Part shown: positions 8,771 to 17,259 of the stretch, piece after piece
How the letters are laid out: the number at the start of each line of letters is the position of its first letter
Position numbering within the stretch: the first letter of the stretch is position 1
Source: an uncultured Alphaproteobacteria bacterium
Lineage (GTDB): Bacteria; Pseudomonadota; Alphaproteobacteria; HIMB59; GCA-002718135
Assembly: GCA_902522865.1 (NCBI GenBank)
Contig: CABYXC010000013.1
Coordinates: 1-48,560 of the forward strand
Direction: 5' to 3'
Length of the DNA: 48,560 bases
Made by a program: the position numbers and the translations under genes
Notes under the pieces: generated by a model
The model's database searches: none
What the model was told of the DNA's origin: nothing
What the model saw: only the letters and a program-made list of their open reading frames with translations

Positions 8771-9715
8771 ATGACAAAAAAAATATTTTATAACTTAGAT
8801 ACAAGCTGGGTGAATAATACACAAATTAATTTAAGTGCTGTAGAGCGTCGAACATCTACCTTAACTAAAAGAAGAACTGTAAAAAAGGAATTTCAAGTTG
8901 CTTGGTTGTTAAAAGCTATTACTTTGATTGATCTTACTACACTGAGTGGCGATGACACTTTTGGAAAAGTTGAAAGACTTTGCAATAAAGCTCTTAATCC
9001 CATTGATGATTATATTCTTCAGGATTTAGGACTAGAAAATAATGCAGTAAGAGTAGGAGCTGTGTGTGTCTATCACCATCTAATAAAAGATTGTACAAAA
9101 CTTATTCAAAATAAACTCCCAATCGCTGCAGTTTCTACAGGTTTTCCTGCGGGTTTATCATCTTATACAACTAGAAAAAAAGAAATTTCTGACTCTATCA
9201 AAGATGGTGCTAATGAAATCGATATTGTTATTAATAGAGGATACGTTCTCCAAAATAATTGGAAAAAATTATACGAAGAGGTTCGTAGCTTTAAAGAAAC
9301 TGCAGGTAAAACAAAAATAAAAGCTATTCTTGGTGTTGGCGATCTTGAGACTCTTCGAAATGTAGCAAAAGCTTCGTTGGTTTGTATGATGGCTGGTGCA
9401 GATTTTATAAAAACATCAACTGGAAAAGAAAGTATAAATGCAAATCTTAATAATAGTCTTGTTATGTTGAGAATGATTCGAGATTTTCATACAAAAACTG
9501 GAAAAAAAATTGGCTTTAAGCCTGCAGGCGGAATATCAACGGCCAAATCTGTTTTAGAATTTTTAATATTAGTAGTAGAAGAACTAGGATTTGAATGGGT
9601 TAATCCTAAATTATTGCGAATTGGTGCTTCTAGTTTATTAATTGATATAGAAAGACAACTCTATCACTACACTAGTGGTAGGTATGCAAACAAAGAGAAA
9701 CTTGCAATAGGATAA
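8771..9715 (+). CDS. deoC: Deoxyribose-phosphate aldolase (long, DERA-like form)
   Basis: Cleaves 2-deoxyribose 5-phosphate to glyceraldehyde 3-phosphate and acetaldehyde. The Schiff-base lysine is K214 in FIKTSTGKE, with K250 in GFKPAGGI and D151 in EIDIVINR. At 314 residues it is longer than E. coli DeoC. It carries the N-terminal extension RRTVKKEFQVAWLLKA and LIDLTTLSGDDT that I recognise from animal DERA enzymes and their bacterial relatives, and its C-terminal IERQLYHYTSGRYA also matches that group. It sits 4 bases after gpsA and 1 base before an aldehyde dehydrogenase, which could remove the acetaldehyde. Confidence 0.95.
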   Translation: MTKKIFYNLDTSWVNNTQINLSAVERRTSTLTKRRTVKKEFQVAWLLKAITLIDLTTLSGDDTFGKVERLCNKALNPIDDYILQDLGLENNAVRVGAVCVYHHLIKDCTKLIQNKLPIAAVSTGFPAGLSSYTTRKKEISDSIKDGANEIDIVINRGYVLQNNWKKLYEEVRSFKETAGKTKIKAILGVGDLETLRNVAKASLVCMMAGADFIKTSTGKESINANLNNSLVMLRMIRDFHTKTGKKIGFKPAGGISTAKSVLEFLILVVEELGFEWVNPKLLRIGASSLLIDIERQLYHYTSGRYANKEKLAIG

Positions 9716-9716
9716 T

Positions 9717-12077
9717 ATGGATAAAGTTATTAAAAATTTTCAAAATATAACTTATGGACCAGCACCAGAAGACAGCAAAGAAGTAAATAGTTGGATAAAA
9801 AATTTAAAAAATCCAAATAATCATTTTATTAATGGCAAATTTGTAAAATCGTCTAGCTCAAACAAATTAAATATAATTAACCCTTCTAAAAATAAAAAAA
9901 TTGCAACATTATCTGTTGCTTCAAAAAAAGATGTAAATGCTGCAGTCAGTGCTGCAAAAAAAGCTCATATCAAATGGTCAAAACTTTCATCTTTTGATCG
10001 ATCAAAATATTTATATGCCCTCGCACGTCTAATACAAAAAAATTCAAGATTTATTTCTGTTTTAGAGACTATAGATAATGGTAAGCCAATACGAGAAACA
10101 AGAGATATAGATATTCCGCTTGTTGCTAGACATTTTTATTATCATGCCGGTTGGGCTGCAAGGAATACAAACAACTCTGATGGCTCTATTGGTGTTGTTG
10201 GACAAATTATTCCATGGAACTTTCCATTATTAATGCTAGCGTGGAAAATTGCTCCTGCAATTGCTCTTGGAAATACTGTAGTTTTAAAGCCTGCAGAGTA
10301 TACTTCTCTAAGCGCTCTCTATTTTGCTGAACTTTGTGAAAAAGCTAAAATTCCACAAGGTGTAATTAATATTATTACGGGAGATGGTTCTACTGGTGAA
10401 CATATAACATCGCATAAAGATATTAAAAAAATTGCCTTTACTGGATCAACTGAAGTTGGAAAGAAAATAATTCAAACAAATACTAATCCAGATAAAAAAA
10501 TGACAATGGAACTTGGTGGTAAATCACCTTTTATTGTTTTTGAAGATGCAGATTTAGATAGCGCTGTAGAAGGTGTTGTTGATGCGATTTGGTTTAACCA
10601 AGGCCAAGTATGTTGTGCAGGATCAAGGCTCTTAGTACAAGAAAGTATCGAGAAAAAATTTATCCAAAAACTTAAGAAAAGAATGGAAAAACTTCGTGTT
10701 GGTGATCCATTAGATAAGTCTATTGATATTGGCGCTATAGTTGCGCCTGTCCAACTTAAAAAAATTAATTCTTTAGTAAATAAAGCGCAAAAAGATGGAA
10801 ATAAATTATGGCAACCTTCATGGTCATGTCCAACAAATGGTTTATTTTATCCTCCATCTTTATTTACAAATGTAACACCGTCATCTTTTATCGCTCAAGT
10901 AGAAATATTTGGACCAGTTTTGACAACAATGACATTTAGAACACCTAGTGAAGCTGTATCCATTGCAAATAATACGCCGTACGGACTTGCGGCAAGTATT
11001 TGGTCTGAAAATATTAACTTAGCTTTAGATATTGCTCCAAAAGTAAAAGCCGGAGTGATCTGGATAAATTCTACAAACTTATTTGATGCTGCGTGTGGTT
11101 TTGGAGGATACAAAGAAAGTGGTTTTGGAAGAGAAGGTGGTTCAGAAGGTATTAGAGCATATTCAAAATTACCACTTCCTCTTAATAAGTCAAAAAGAGG
11201 AAAAAAATCATCTAAAGGTCAATCATCTGACTCTATCGATAGAACACCTAAATTATATATTGGAGGGAAGCAAAAAAGACCTGATAGCGGTTACTCATTT
11301 TCTTCTTATGATGCTCATAATAATTTTATTTGTGATGTTCCAAACGCAAATCGCAAAGATGTAAGAGATACAGTAGAGGTTGCATCTAAAGCAGTTAGTA
11401 AATCTTCCACTAATTTTTATAGAGCTCAAATTCTTTATTACTTAGCTGAAAATTTACAAGATCGAAAAAATACCTTTTCTAGTTTGCTGTCTTCTTTAAT
11501 TAGTATTTCGCAAAAAGATGCTGAAAAAGAATTTGATCAATCAATAGAAAGATTATTTTATTATGGCGCTATGGCTGATAAGTTTGAAGGCTCTATACAT
11601 AATCCTCCTATAAGAGGTTTAACACTAGCTGTTAAAGAACCAATAGGCGTTGTTGCAAATATTTTAAATGATGATTATCCACTATTAAGTTTAATAACTA
11701 CATTAGGATCAAATTTTGCAGCAGGAAATGCTAGTATTATTGTTCCAGGACAAAAGACATCTCTTTTAGCAACAGAATTATATCAACTACTTGAAACTTC
11801 TGATGTTCCAGCTGGGTATATTAATATCCTTACAACTAAACAAAATAGTTTGAATAAAATCTTAGCAGAACATGAAAATATCGATGGTATTTGGTTTTTT
11901 AGTGAAAATAATAATGAGCGTCTCAAGATTATTCAAAGCACAACATCAAATTTAAAAAGAACTTGGTGTCCACAATCAAAAAATCTTGATTGGTCTTCCA
12001 AAGAAAAAGATTTCTTAGAAGAGTTTTTATATCAAAGTACACAAGTAAAAAATATTTGGATCCCGTACGGAGAGTGA
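9717..12077 (+). CDS. Double-domain aldehyde dehydrogenase, ALDH16-like
   Basis: NAD(P)-dependent aldehyde dehydrogenase of 786 residues, far longer than the usual 480-500. Residues about 35-490 form a complete catalytic domain: PWNFP with oxyanion Asn168, the cofactor motif FTGSTEVGK, general-base Glu265 in MELGGKSP, and nucleophile Cys299 in GQVCCAG. From about residue 520 (LYIGGKQKRPDSGYSF) a second aldehyde dehydrogenase-like domain begins. It keeps EPIGVVANIL and AAGNASIIVPG but has no counterpart of the GQxC nucleophile. This active-plus-inactive layout is that of the ALDH16 family. It sits 1 base after deoC, so acetaldehyde is the likely substrate, giving acetate; the substrate is inference. 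Confidence 0.88.
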   Translation: MDKVIKNFQNITYGPAPEDSKEVNSWIKNLKNPNNHFINGKFVKSSSSNKLNIINPSKNKKIATLSVASKKDVNAAVSAAKKAHIKWSKLSSFDRSKYLYALARLIQKNSRFISVLETIDNGKPIRETRDIDIPLVARHFYYHAGWAARNTNNSDGSIGVVGQIIPWNFPLLMLAWKIAPAIALGNTVVLKPAEYTSLSALYFAELCEKAKIPQGVINIITGDGSTGEHITSHKDIKKIAFTGSTEVGKKIIQTNTNPDKKMTMELGGKSPFIVFEDADLDSAVEGVVDAIWFNQGQVCCAGSRLLVQESIEKKFIQKLKKRMEKLRVGDPLDKSIDIGAIVAPVQLKKINSLVNKAQKDGNKLWQPSWSCPTNGLFYPPSLFTNVTPSSFIAQVEIFGPVLTTMTFRTPSEAVSIANNTPYGLAASIWSENINLALDIAPKVKAGVIWINSTNLFDAACGFGGYKESGFGREGGSEGIRAYSKLPLPLNKSKRGKKSSKGQSSDSIDRTPKLYIGGKQKRPDSGYSFSSYDAHNNFICDVPNANRKDVRDTVEVASKAVSKSSTNFYRAQILYYLAENLQDRKNTFSSLLSSLISISQKDAEKEFDQSIERLFYYGAMADKFEGSIHNPPIRGLTLAVKEPIGVVANILNDDYPLLSLITTLGSNFAAGNASIIVPGQKTSLLATELYQLLETSDVPAGYINILTTKQNSLNKILAEHENIDGIWFFSENNNERLKIIQSTTSNLKRTWCPQSKNLDWSSKEKDFLEEFLYQSTQVKNIWIPYGE

Positions 12078-12089
12078 TATACTAAAAAT

Positions 12090-12548
12090 ATGTTAATTAA
12101 CGTCGATCCTATTTTAAGTCCTGATATATTAAAAACATTACGTGAAATGGGCCATGGTGATAGACTTGTTATATCCGATATTAACTATCCTGCTCATTCG
12201 AACCACAATAGAGTTCACCGATTAGACGGCCTTGATATGACAACTGTTATGAGAGCTGTTTTATCTGTTTTTCCATTGGATAGTTTCGTAGACTCAGCTG
12301 TTCACCGAATGGAAGTTGATAATCAGCCAGATGAAATTAATGATGCAAATAAAGAAGTAATTGATGCAATTAAGGAAGTATCAGGAGATCATTGGAAAAT
12401 TGGTTCATACGAAAGACAAGAATTTTATAAGCAATCAAGATCAACCTATGCATATATTACAACAAGTGAAAGACGACCTTACTGTAATTTTATTTTAACA
12501 AAAGGTGTTATTAAACCAGATGGAACCGTTTGGATAATCGATAAATAA
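12090..12548 (+). CDS. FucU/RbsD family sugar mutarotase
   Basis: Members interconvert cyclic forms of fucose or ribose so that the next enzyme sees its preferred anomer. The 152-residue protein carries the family's catalytic-histidine motif MGHGDRLVISD near residue 20, FPLDSFVDSAV, the ERQEFY segment, and the C-terminal CNFILTKGV. These match FucU and animal FUOM more closely than RbsD. It lies 12 bases after the dehydrogenase with a GGAGAG ribosome-binding site, and 2 bases before a sugar kinase. Mutarotase next to kinase indicates pentose use, ribose or 2-deoxyribose. The actual sugar is not determined. Confidence 0.87.
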   Translation: MLINVDPILSPDILKTLREMGHGDRLVISDINYPAHSNHNRVHRLDGLDMTTVMRAVLSVFPLDSFVDSAVHRMEVDNQPDEINDANKEVIDAIKEVSGDHWKIGSYERQEFYKQSRSTYAYITTSERRPYCNFILTKGVIKPDGTVWIIDK

Positions 12549-12550
12549 TT

Positions 12551-13465
12551 ATGTCGATTAGTATTCTTGGTATTTTTGTTGCTGACCTTGTTTTTTTTGG
12601 AGAAAAAATTCCAGTAGAGGGTGAAACTATTCTTGGTAAAAATTTTGTTATTGGCCCTGGTGGAAAAGGATCAAACCAAGCTGTAGCTGCAGCTAAAGCT
12701 GGTGCAAAAACTTTTTTTATTTCTAAGATTGGTGATGATCAATTTGGCTCGATGGCAACAGAAATTTATAAAAATTCTGGTGTTGATTATAGTAATGTAA
12801 ATATTTCTAAAGATAATTCTACTGGTGCAGCTGGCATACTTGTAAATGAAGAAACTGGAGCCAATGCTATTAATGTTTTCCCGGGCGCAGCAGATGCAAT
12901 TACTATTGAAGATATAGATAAAGCAGAAGAGGCAATTAAAAATTCAAGTATATTTCTTACACAACTAGAGGCACCAAAGGATGTTGTTACCTATGCATTA
13001 AAAAAAGCACATAGTTTAAATGTAAAAACAATTTTAAATCCTGCTCCAGCTGCTGAAATAGATGAATCTTTATTTTCTATGATTGATTATTTTACACCAA
13101 ATGAAACGGAAGCTAGTTTTTATGTAGATGACGATGTTGAAACACACGAGGATGCTGAGAAAGCTGCTATGCAATTATTAGATAAAGGTATTAAAAATGT
13201 CGTTATAACTCTTGGAGAAAAGGGAGCTTTCTTTGCTAATAGTGAAGAAAAATTCTCTTTACCTATAGCTAATCTTTCAAATCCAGTAGTGGATACCACT
13301 GGTGCCGGCGATGCTTTTAATGCAGGTTTTGCTGCGGCACTTACCGAAGGTCAAAATATTAAAAATGCTCTTAAATTTGCCAGTGCAACAGCTGGTTTAT
13401 CAACGACGAAAATTGGAACAGCAAATTCCATGCCTTCTAGAGAGGAAATTGATAAACTTCTATAA
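12551..13465 (+). CDS. rbsK: PfkB-family sugar kinase, ribokinase or deoxyribokinase
   Basis: Phosphorylates a pentose at O5 using ATP. The 304-residue protein shows the first PfkB signature, GPGGKGSNQAVAAAKAGA, and the second, DTTGAGDAFNAGF, with catalytic base Asp254. The N-terminus ILGIFVADLVFF with VEGETILG matches the ribokinase branch. In the same run as deoC and an aldehyde dehydrogenase, the product could be ribose 5-phosphate or 2-deoxyribose 5-phosphate. Only the second would feed deoC directly. Ribokinase and deoxyribokinase cannot be told apart by eye, so the symbol is provisional. The last 17 bases overlap a strong promoter for the next unit. Confidence 0.85.
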   Translation: MSISILGIFVADLVFFGEKIPVEGETILGKNFVIGPGGKGSNQAVAAAKAGAKTFFISKIGDDQFGSMATEIYKNSGVDYSNVNISKDNSTGAAGILVNEETGANAINVFPGAADAITIEDIDKAEEAIKNSSIFLTQLEAPKDVVTYALKKAHSLNVKTILNPAPAAEIDESLFSMIDYFTPNETEASFYVDDDVETHEDAEKAAMQLLDKGIKNVVITLGEKGAFFANSEEKFSLPIANLSNPVVDTTGAGDAFNAGFAAALTEGQNIKNALKFASATAGLSTTKIGTANSMPSREEIDKLL

Positions 13466-13477
13466 TTATTGTATAAT
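13449..13477 (+). promoter_or_regulatory. Strong sigma70-type promoter at the end of the kinase gene
   Basis: TTGATA (13449-13454), a 17-base spacer and a perfect TATAAT (13472-13477) match the consensus in 11 of 12 positions. It starts inside the kinase gene and its -10 ends 9 bases before the ATG at 13487. A transcript from it would begin a few bases before that ATG and could also carry exonuclease I and uppP. Confidence 0.7.
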
Positions 13478-13486
13478 AGAATCAAT

Positions 13487-13666
13487 ATGCAATTATTTTT
13501 AGAAAGACTGATCTATTTTTGGGCTGGTATAACAGCTATTGGTCTTTTAATAGCCGTAGCCTACTGGGCAATCGCAACTATAATTTACGTAGCCTTTATC
13601 TCTCTTTTTGTTGCTATCGCAGCTACTCTTTTCTATCATTTTTATTGGTCCAAAAGAGATAATTAA
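13487..13666 (+). CDS. Small membrane protein, 59 residues, unknown function
   Basis: I do not recognise this protein. It has two hydrophobic stretches (about residues 9-27 and 29-50) with a short basic tail ending WSKRDN, consistent with a hairpin in the inner membrane. The ATG at 13487 is preferred over a TTG at 13469 because the latter lies inside the -10 box of the promoter just upstream. There is no Shine-Dalgarno sequence and almost no leader if that promoter is used. It lies between the sugar kinase and exonuclease I. No pseudogene signs are seen. Confidence 0.6.
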   Translation: MQLFLERLIYFWAGITAIGLLIAVAYWAIATIIYVAFISLFVAIAATLFYHFYWSKRDN

Positions 13667-13698
13667 TAGTCTATAAATACCAATAAGGTTATTTATCA

Positions 13699-15210
13699 GT
13701 GTCAAAATATATATTTTACGATTTAGAAACATCGGGAAGAGGTAAGAAAGAATATCCAACTGCTTTTGGTACTACTCCAAAATGGGAGCAGATAATGCAA
13801 ATTGCTGCAATAGTTACTGACTCCAAGTTTAATCAAACAAATCAAAATATGAATGAGTTCTGCAGACCTCGAACATCAGTGATTTCTCAACCTGGTGCAT
13901 TAATAACAACACTTAAAGGTATGAGAGAGGCACTAGATGCCCCTCAATCATCTTACGAATTAATGAAAAAAATTAATGAAACTTTTGATGAATGGAAAAA
14001 AGATGATCCAAGTTCTACTTTTATTGGCCATAATATAATTGAATTTGATGAATCTGTTCTCGAATACAATTTGTTTAGTCATATGTTTTATCCTTATGTA
14101 ACAAGAAAGAGTAGAGGTGATACATTAAATTTAGCGAGAGGTTTATATGCTATTAATCCTTCAAGTATTAAAACGCCTTTAACCGAAAGAGGTAATCCTA
14201 GTTTTAAATTAGAAAAAATTGCGGAGATGAATAATTTACCAGTTGAATTTGCTCACGATGCATTTTCAGATGTTAAGACATCCATTGCTCTGACAAAATT
14301 TATTAACGAAGCAGACACATCTAATTGGAGCCAGCTTCAAATGACGATGAGTAAAGAAGATGCCATTGAATATATAAATAAAAATAAAGGTTTTTGTTTT
14401 ATGACGAGCTTTGGTGGAAGAATTAAACTTCAAGCATTGTCGATGGTGTGCGAGTCACAATACAATGGTTGGTTTCATACAATTGATTTAGCTTATGATC
14501 CAACACCATTACTAGAAGCTAATTCTGAGGAATTTAAAAAACTGATCAAAAGAAAAAATAGATACGTTATTACCAATCAGCATCCAATTATTCTGCCAGG
14601 TAAAATTGCTTCTAATTATGAGCCATACGATGAGATTGGTTCAGATGTACTAAATCAAAGAGCTAAAATAGTATTCAAAAATAAAGATTTAGCAGACAAG
14701 TTTAAACTTATGGAAATTGACAGGCGTATTGAAAAAGAGGATGAAAAATCTCAAGATAATGTATTTCCTGAAAGTGCAGCAAATGCCTTTCTTGATTTTA
14801 AACAATCAAAGGAAATAGCTAAATTTCATGAACAGAATGACTGGAATGAAAAATATAAAATTGCCCTTTCAATTAAAGAGCCAAGAGCAAACTTTATTTT
14901 AAAAAGACTTATATTTGATGAAAGTCCAAAAACTCTATCAAAAGAAGATTTTAAAATGGTTCACCGAGAGTTACATGAAAGGTTAGTTATTAATCAAGAA
15001 AGACCATTCACAACCATTCCTGAGGCTATGACTCAAACTGATACAGAATTAGTAAAAATGGAAGAAAGTGATGATGAAAATAAATCACAAAAAATGAAAA
15101 TCTTGAAAGAATATAATATTTATCTCAGTTTTATGGAGAAATACTTTTCAAATAAGAATGCTGAACCACTTCCTAGTGGTAAAGAACTGAGCAAAATAAT
15201 CTTTGGTTAA
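13699..15210 (+). CDS. sbcB: Exodeoxyribonuclease I
   Basis: Processive 3'-to-5' single-strand DNA exonuclease acting in recombination and mismatch repair. The 503-residue protein starts at a GTG with AAGG about 11 bases upstream. The DEDDh residues are visible: FYDLETSG with the first Asp and Glu, FIGHNIIEFDE, and the His/Asp pair in AHDAFSDVKTS. The C-terminal ExoI-specific region includes PRANFILKRLIFDE. Length is close to the E. coli enzyme. Its stop overlaps the uppP start by one base. Confidence 0.9.
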   Translation: MSKYIFYDLETSGRGKKEYPTAFGTTPKWEQIMQIAAIVTDSKFNQTNQNMNEFCRPRTSVISQPGALITTLKGMREALDAPQSSYELMKKINETFDEWKKDDPSSTFIGHNIIEFDESVLEYNLFSHMFYPYVTRKSRGDTLNLARGLYAINPSSIKTPLTERGNPSFKLEKIAEMNNLPVEFAHDAFSDVKTSIALTKFINEADTSNWSQLQMTMSKEDAIEYINKNKGFCFMTSFGGRIKLQALSMVCESQYNGWFHTIDLAYDPTPLLEANSEEFKKLIKRKNRYVITNQHPIILPGKIASNYEPYDEIGSDVLNQRAKIVFKNKDLADKFKLMEIDRRIEKEDEKSQDNVFPESAANAFLDFKQSKEIAKFHEQNDWNEKYKIALSIKEPRANFILKRLIFDESPKTLSKEDFKMVHRELHERLVINQERPFTTIPEAMTQTDTELVKMEESDDENKSQKMKILKEYNIYLSFMEKYFSNKNAEPLPSGKELSKIIFG

Positions 15211-15995
15211 TGTTTGAGCTTCAATATTTTATTATTGGTATTGTCCAAGGTTTTACAGAATTTCTGCCAATAAGTTCATCTGGGCATTTAGTTCTTGTAT
15301 CAGAATTAACGAGTTGGCAAGATCAAGGTCTCTTTACTGATGTAGCTGTTCATGTTGGAACTTTATTAGCTGTTATAATTTATCTAAGATCGCATATAAC
15401 ATCGTTAATTAAGAGTTTTTTTTCTTTCCAGCTTACTCAAAACGATAATTTAATTAAAATTATTATTGCAACAATACCTGCGGTTGTAGTCGGTTTTTTT
15501 ATTTTTGATTTTGTTCAATTATATTTCCGAGATATTAAGGTTGTAGCAGTGACAAGTGTTGTATTTGCTGCACTATTATTTGTAGCAGATCATTTTAAGA
15601 TGAAAATATCTTCCTGGGAGAATATGAGTTATGCTCAAGCCTTTATCATAGGTGCATTTCAGGTGCTCGCTTTTATACCCGGAGCAAGTAGAGCAGGTGT
15701 TACAATTACTGGAGCACGTTTTTTAGGATTTGATAGATCATCTGCAGCAATTTTTTCTATGCTTTTATCTATTCCGATTATTTTAGCATCTTTAGTTTTA
15801 ACAAGTTTAGACTTTATGAGTAGTTCTCAATTAAATATTAATTTATACCAATCTTTATTTGCAGCAATAGTTGCGTGTATTACTGCTCTAGTATCAATTA
15901 ACATCATGATGCGAATAATACAAAGTTTAACTTTTAATATTTTTATTATTTATAGAGTTTTACTAGGATTTATCTTATTGTATTTTTATGCATAA
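15210..15995 (+). CDS. uppP: Undecaprenyl-diphosphatase UppP (BacA)
   Basis: Inner-membrane phosphatase that recycles undecaprenyl diphosphate to the monophosphate lipid carrier for peptidoglycan and polysaccharide synthesis. The 261 residues form about eight membrane segments. The two family motifs are intact: GIVQGFTEFLPISSSGHLVL near the start (with the catalytic Glu) and PGASRAGVTITGARFLGF near residue 150. It overlaps the ExoI stop by one base and the downstream aldolase start by 8 bases, so the three genes are coupled. Length matches the family. Confidence 0.95.
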   Translation: MFELQYFIIGIVQGFTEFLPISSSGHLVLVSELTSWQDQGLFTDVAVHVGTLLAVIIYLRSHITSLIKSFFSFQLTQNDNLIKIIIATIPAVVVGFFIFDFVQLYFRDIKVVAVTSVVFAALLFVADHFKMKISSWENMSYAQAFIIGAFQVLAFIPGASRAGVTITGARFLGFDRSSAAIFSMLLSIPIILASLVLTSLDFMSSSQLNINLYQSLFAAIVACITALVSINIMMRIIQSLTFNIFIIYRVLLGFILLYFYA

Positions 15996-16917
15996 AATAT
16001 CTGGGGTTTTTAGCGCTGCACTGACACCTGTAAAAAATGATTTATCAATTAACAAAGATTTATATCTTCGTCATTGCCAATATTTAATGAGACAAGGTCA
16101 TGACGGTCTTGCAATATTTGGTACTACTGGAGAAGCAAATAGTTTTTCAGTTCAAGAAAAAAAAGATCATCTGGATTTTTTAGTGTCAAATCGTATCGAT
16201 CCTAATATCCTTATGCCTGGAACAGGATCTTCATCCTTGAATGATGCAATTGATATGACCAAACATGCTGCTAATCACAAAGTAAGAGCTGTTCTTTTAC
16301 TTCCTCCCTTTTATTATAAGAATATTACAAATGAAGGTGTCATAAATTATTATCGAAATATTATTGAAAGAGTGGGTGAGAGTGATCTACAATATGTTTT
16401 GTATCATATCCCCCAAAATTCTTACGTATCAATTGATTTTAAGATGATTGAAATTTTATTAAAACTTTATCCAAATAATGTCGTGGGATTAAAGGACTCA
16501 AGCGGGGACAGTGATAGAATGATGAAAGTTATAAAATATTTTAACGATTTTGCCGTATTTTGTGGTCATGATAGTTTAGCATTAAATATATGTAAGCGAG
16601 GAGGGGCAGGAGCAATTACAGCTGGTACTAATGTATGTGGCAAATTACTGAGCTTCATATTAAAAAATCATAAAAATGAAAGAAGCATTAAAAATTTTGC
16701 CGATTTACAAAATCTACTGCAGCAAATTCGTCAAGTTATTACTTCACATGAACCAATAAGTTTAATGAAAGCATATTTTTCAATTGTTGATAATATTCCT
16801 GATTGGAATATTGTTTTACCTCCACTTAAAAAAATTGAAGATCCTGCAAATGAAAAATTAGTATTAATATTAAAAGAATTAATAAAAAAAATTGACCCGC
16901 TAATAGCGAATACGTGA
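15988..16917 (+). CDS. DapA-family (DHDPS/NAL) aldolase, substrate uncertain
   Basis: Class I pyruvate-dependent aldolase or synthase with a TIM barrel. The Schiff-base lysine is K169 in VVGLKDSSGD, the proton-relay tyrosine is in VLYHIPQNS, and the pyruvate-binding motif is GTTGEANSFS. The 309 residues are slightly longer than 4-hydroxy-tetrahydrodipicolinate synthase. The YHIP motif differs from the usual YNVP of DapA, so this may be a paralogue acting on another keto acid, for example a sugar-acid or N-acetylneuraminate type. It overlaps uppP by 8 bases and its 3' end overlaps convergent fxsA by 18 bases. Lysine biosynthesis should not be assumed. Confidence 0.75.
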   Translation: MHKISGVFSAALTPVKNDLSINKDLYLRHCQYLMRQGHDGLAIFGTTGEANSFSVQEKKDHLDFLVSNRIDPNILMPGTGSSSLNDAIDMTKHAANHKVRAVLLLPPFYYKNITNEGVINYYRNIIERVGESDLQYVLYHIPQNSYVSIDFKMIEILLKLYPNNVVGLKDSSGDSDRMMKVIKYFNDFAVFCGHDSLALNICKRGGAGAITAGTNVCGKLLSFILKNHKNERSIKNFADLQNLLQQIRQVITSHEPISLMKAYFSIVDNIPDWNIVLPPLKKIEDPANEKLVLILKELIKKIDPLIANT

Positions 16918-17259
16918 GTTAAAATATTTTTTGGCTTGATTAGCAATTAAATTTTGAACAGGTTTTAAGAAGACAGCAAAACCAATACAATCAGTAAAGA
17001 AACCAGGAGTAATTAATAGTAACCCCGAAATTAATAAGAAAATACCCCCTTTTATTTCTTCAGTAGGCATTACTCCTTGTGATAAATTTTGTTGTGCATC
17101 AAATAATAATTTTATTCCTTGTCTACGAACAAGAAATATTCCCACTAAAGCAGTAGTTAGTATGATTGCGATAGTATTTAAAATTCCAATATTAGAACCA
17201 ATTGTTATAAAAATACTTATTTCAATGATTGGTATTATAATAAACGCGAGAAAAATCAC
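16900..17259 (-). CDS. fxsA: FxsA family membrane protein
   Basis: Small inner-membrane protein first named for suppressing F-plasmid exclusion of phage T7; its cellular role is not established. The 119 residues contain about three hydrophobic segments. The family signature is visible in PIIEISIFITIG, the basic turn VRRQG and the segment LLISGLLLITPGFFTDCIGF. The start lies 1 base inside the sbmA stop, and the last 18 bases overlap the convergent aldolase gene. It is in one unit with sbmA. Confidence 0.85.
   Translation of the reverse strand: MIFLAFIIIPIIEISIFITIGSNIGILNTIAIILTTALVGIFLVRRQGIKLLFDAQQNLSQGVMPTEEIKGGIFLLISGLLLITPGFFTDCIGFAVFLKPVQNLIANQAKKYFNSRIRY

Noticed and set aside
11270..12077. 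Second aldehyde dehydrogenase domain as a separate gene
   Set aside because: The frame is continuous with no stop or start signal, and double-domain members of this size are a known family.
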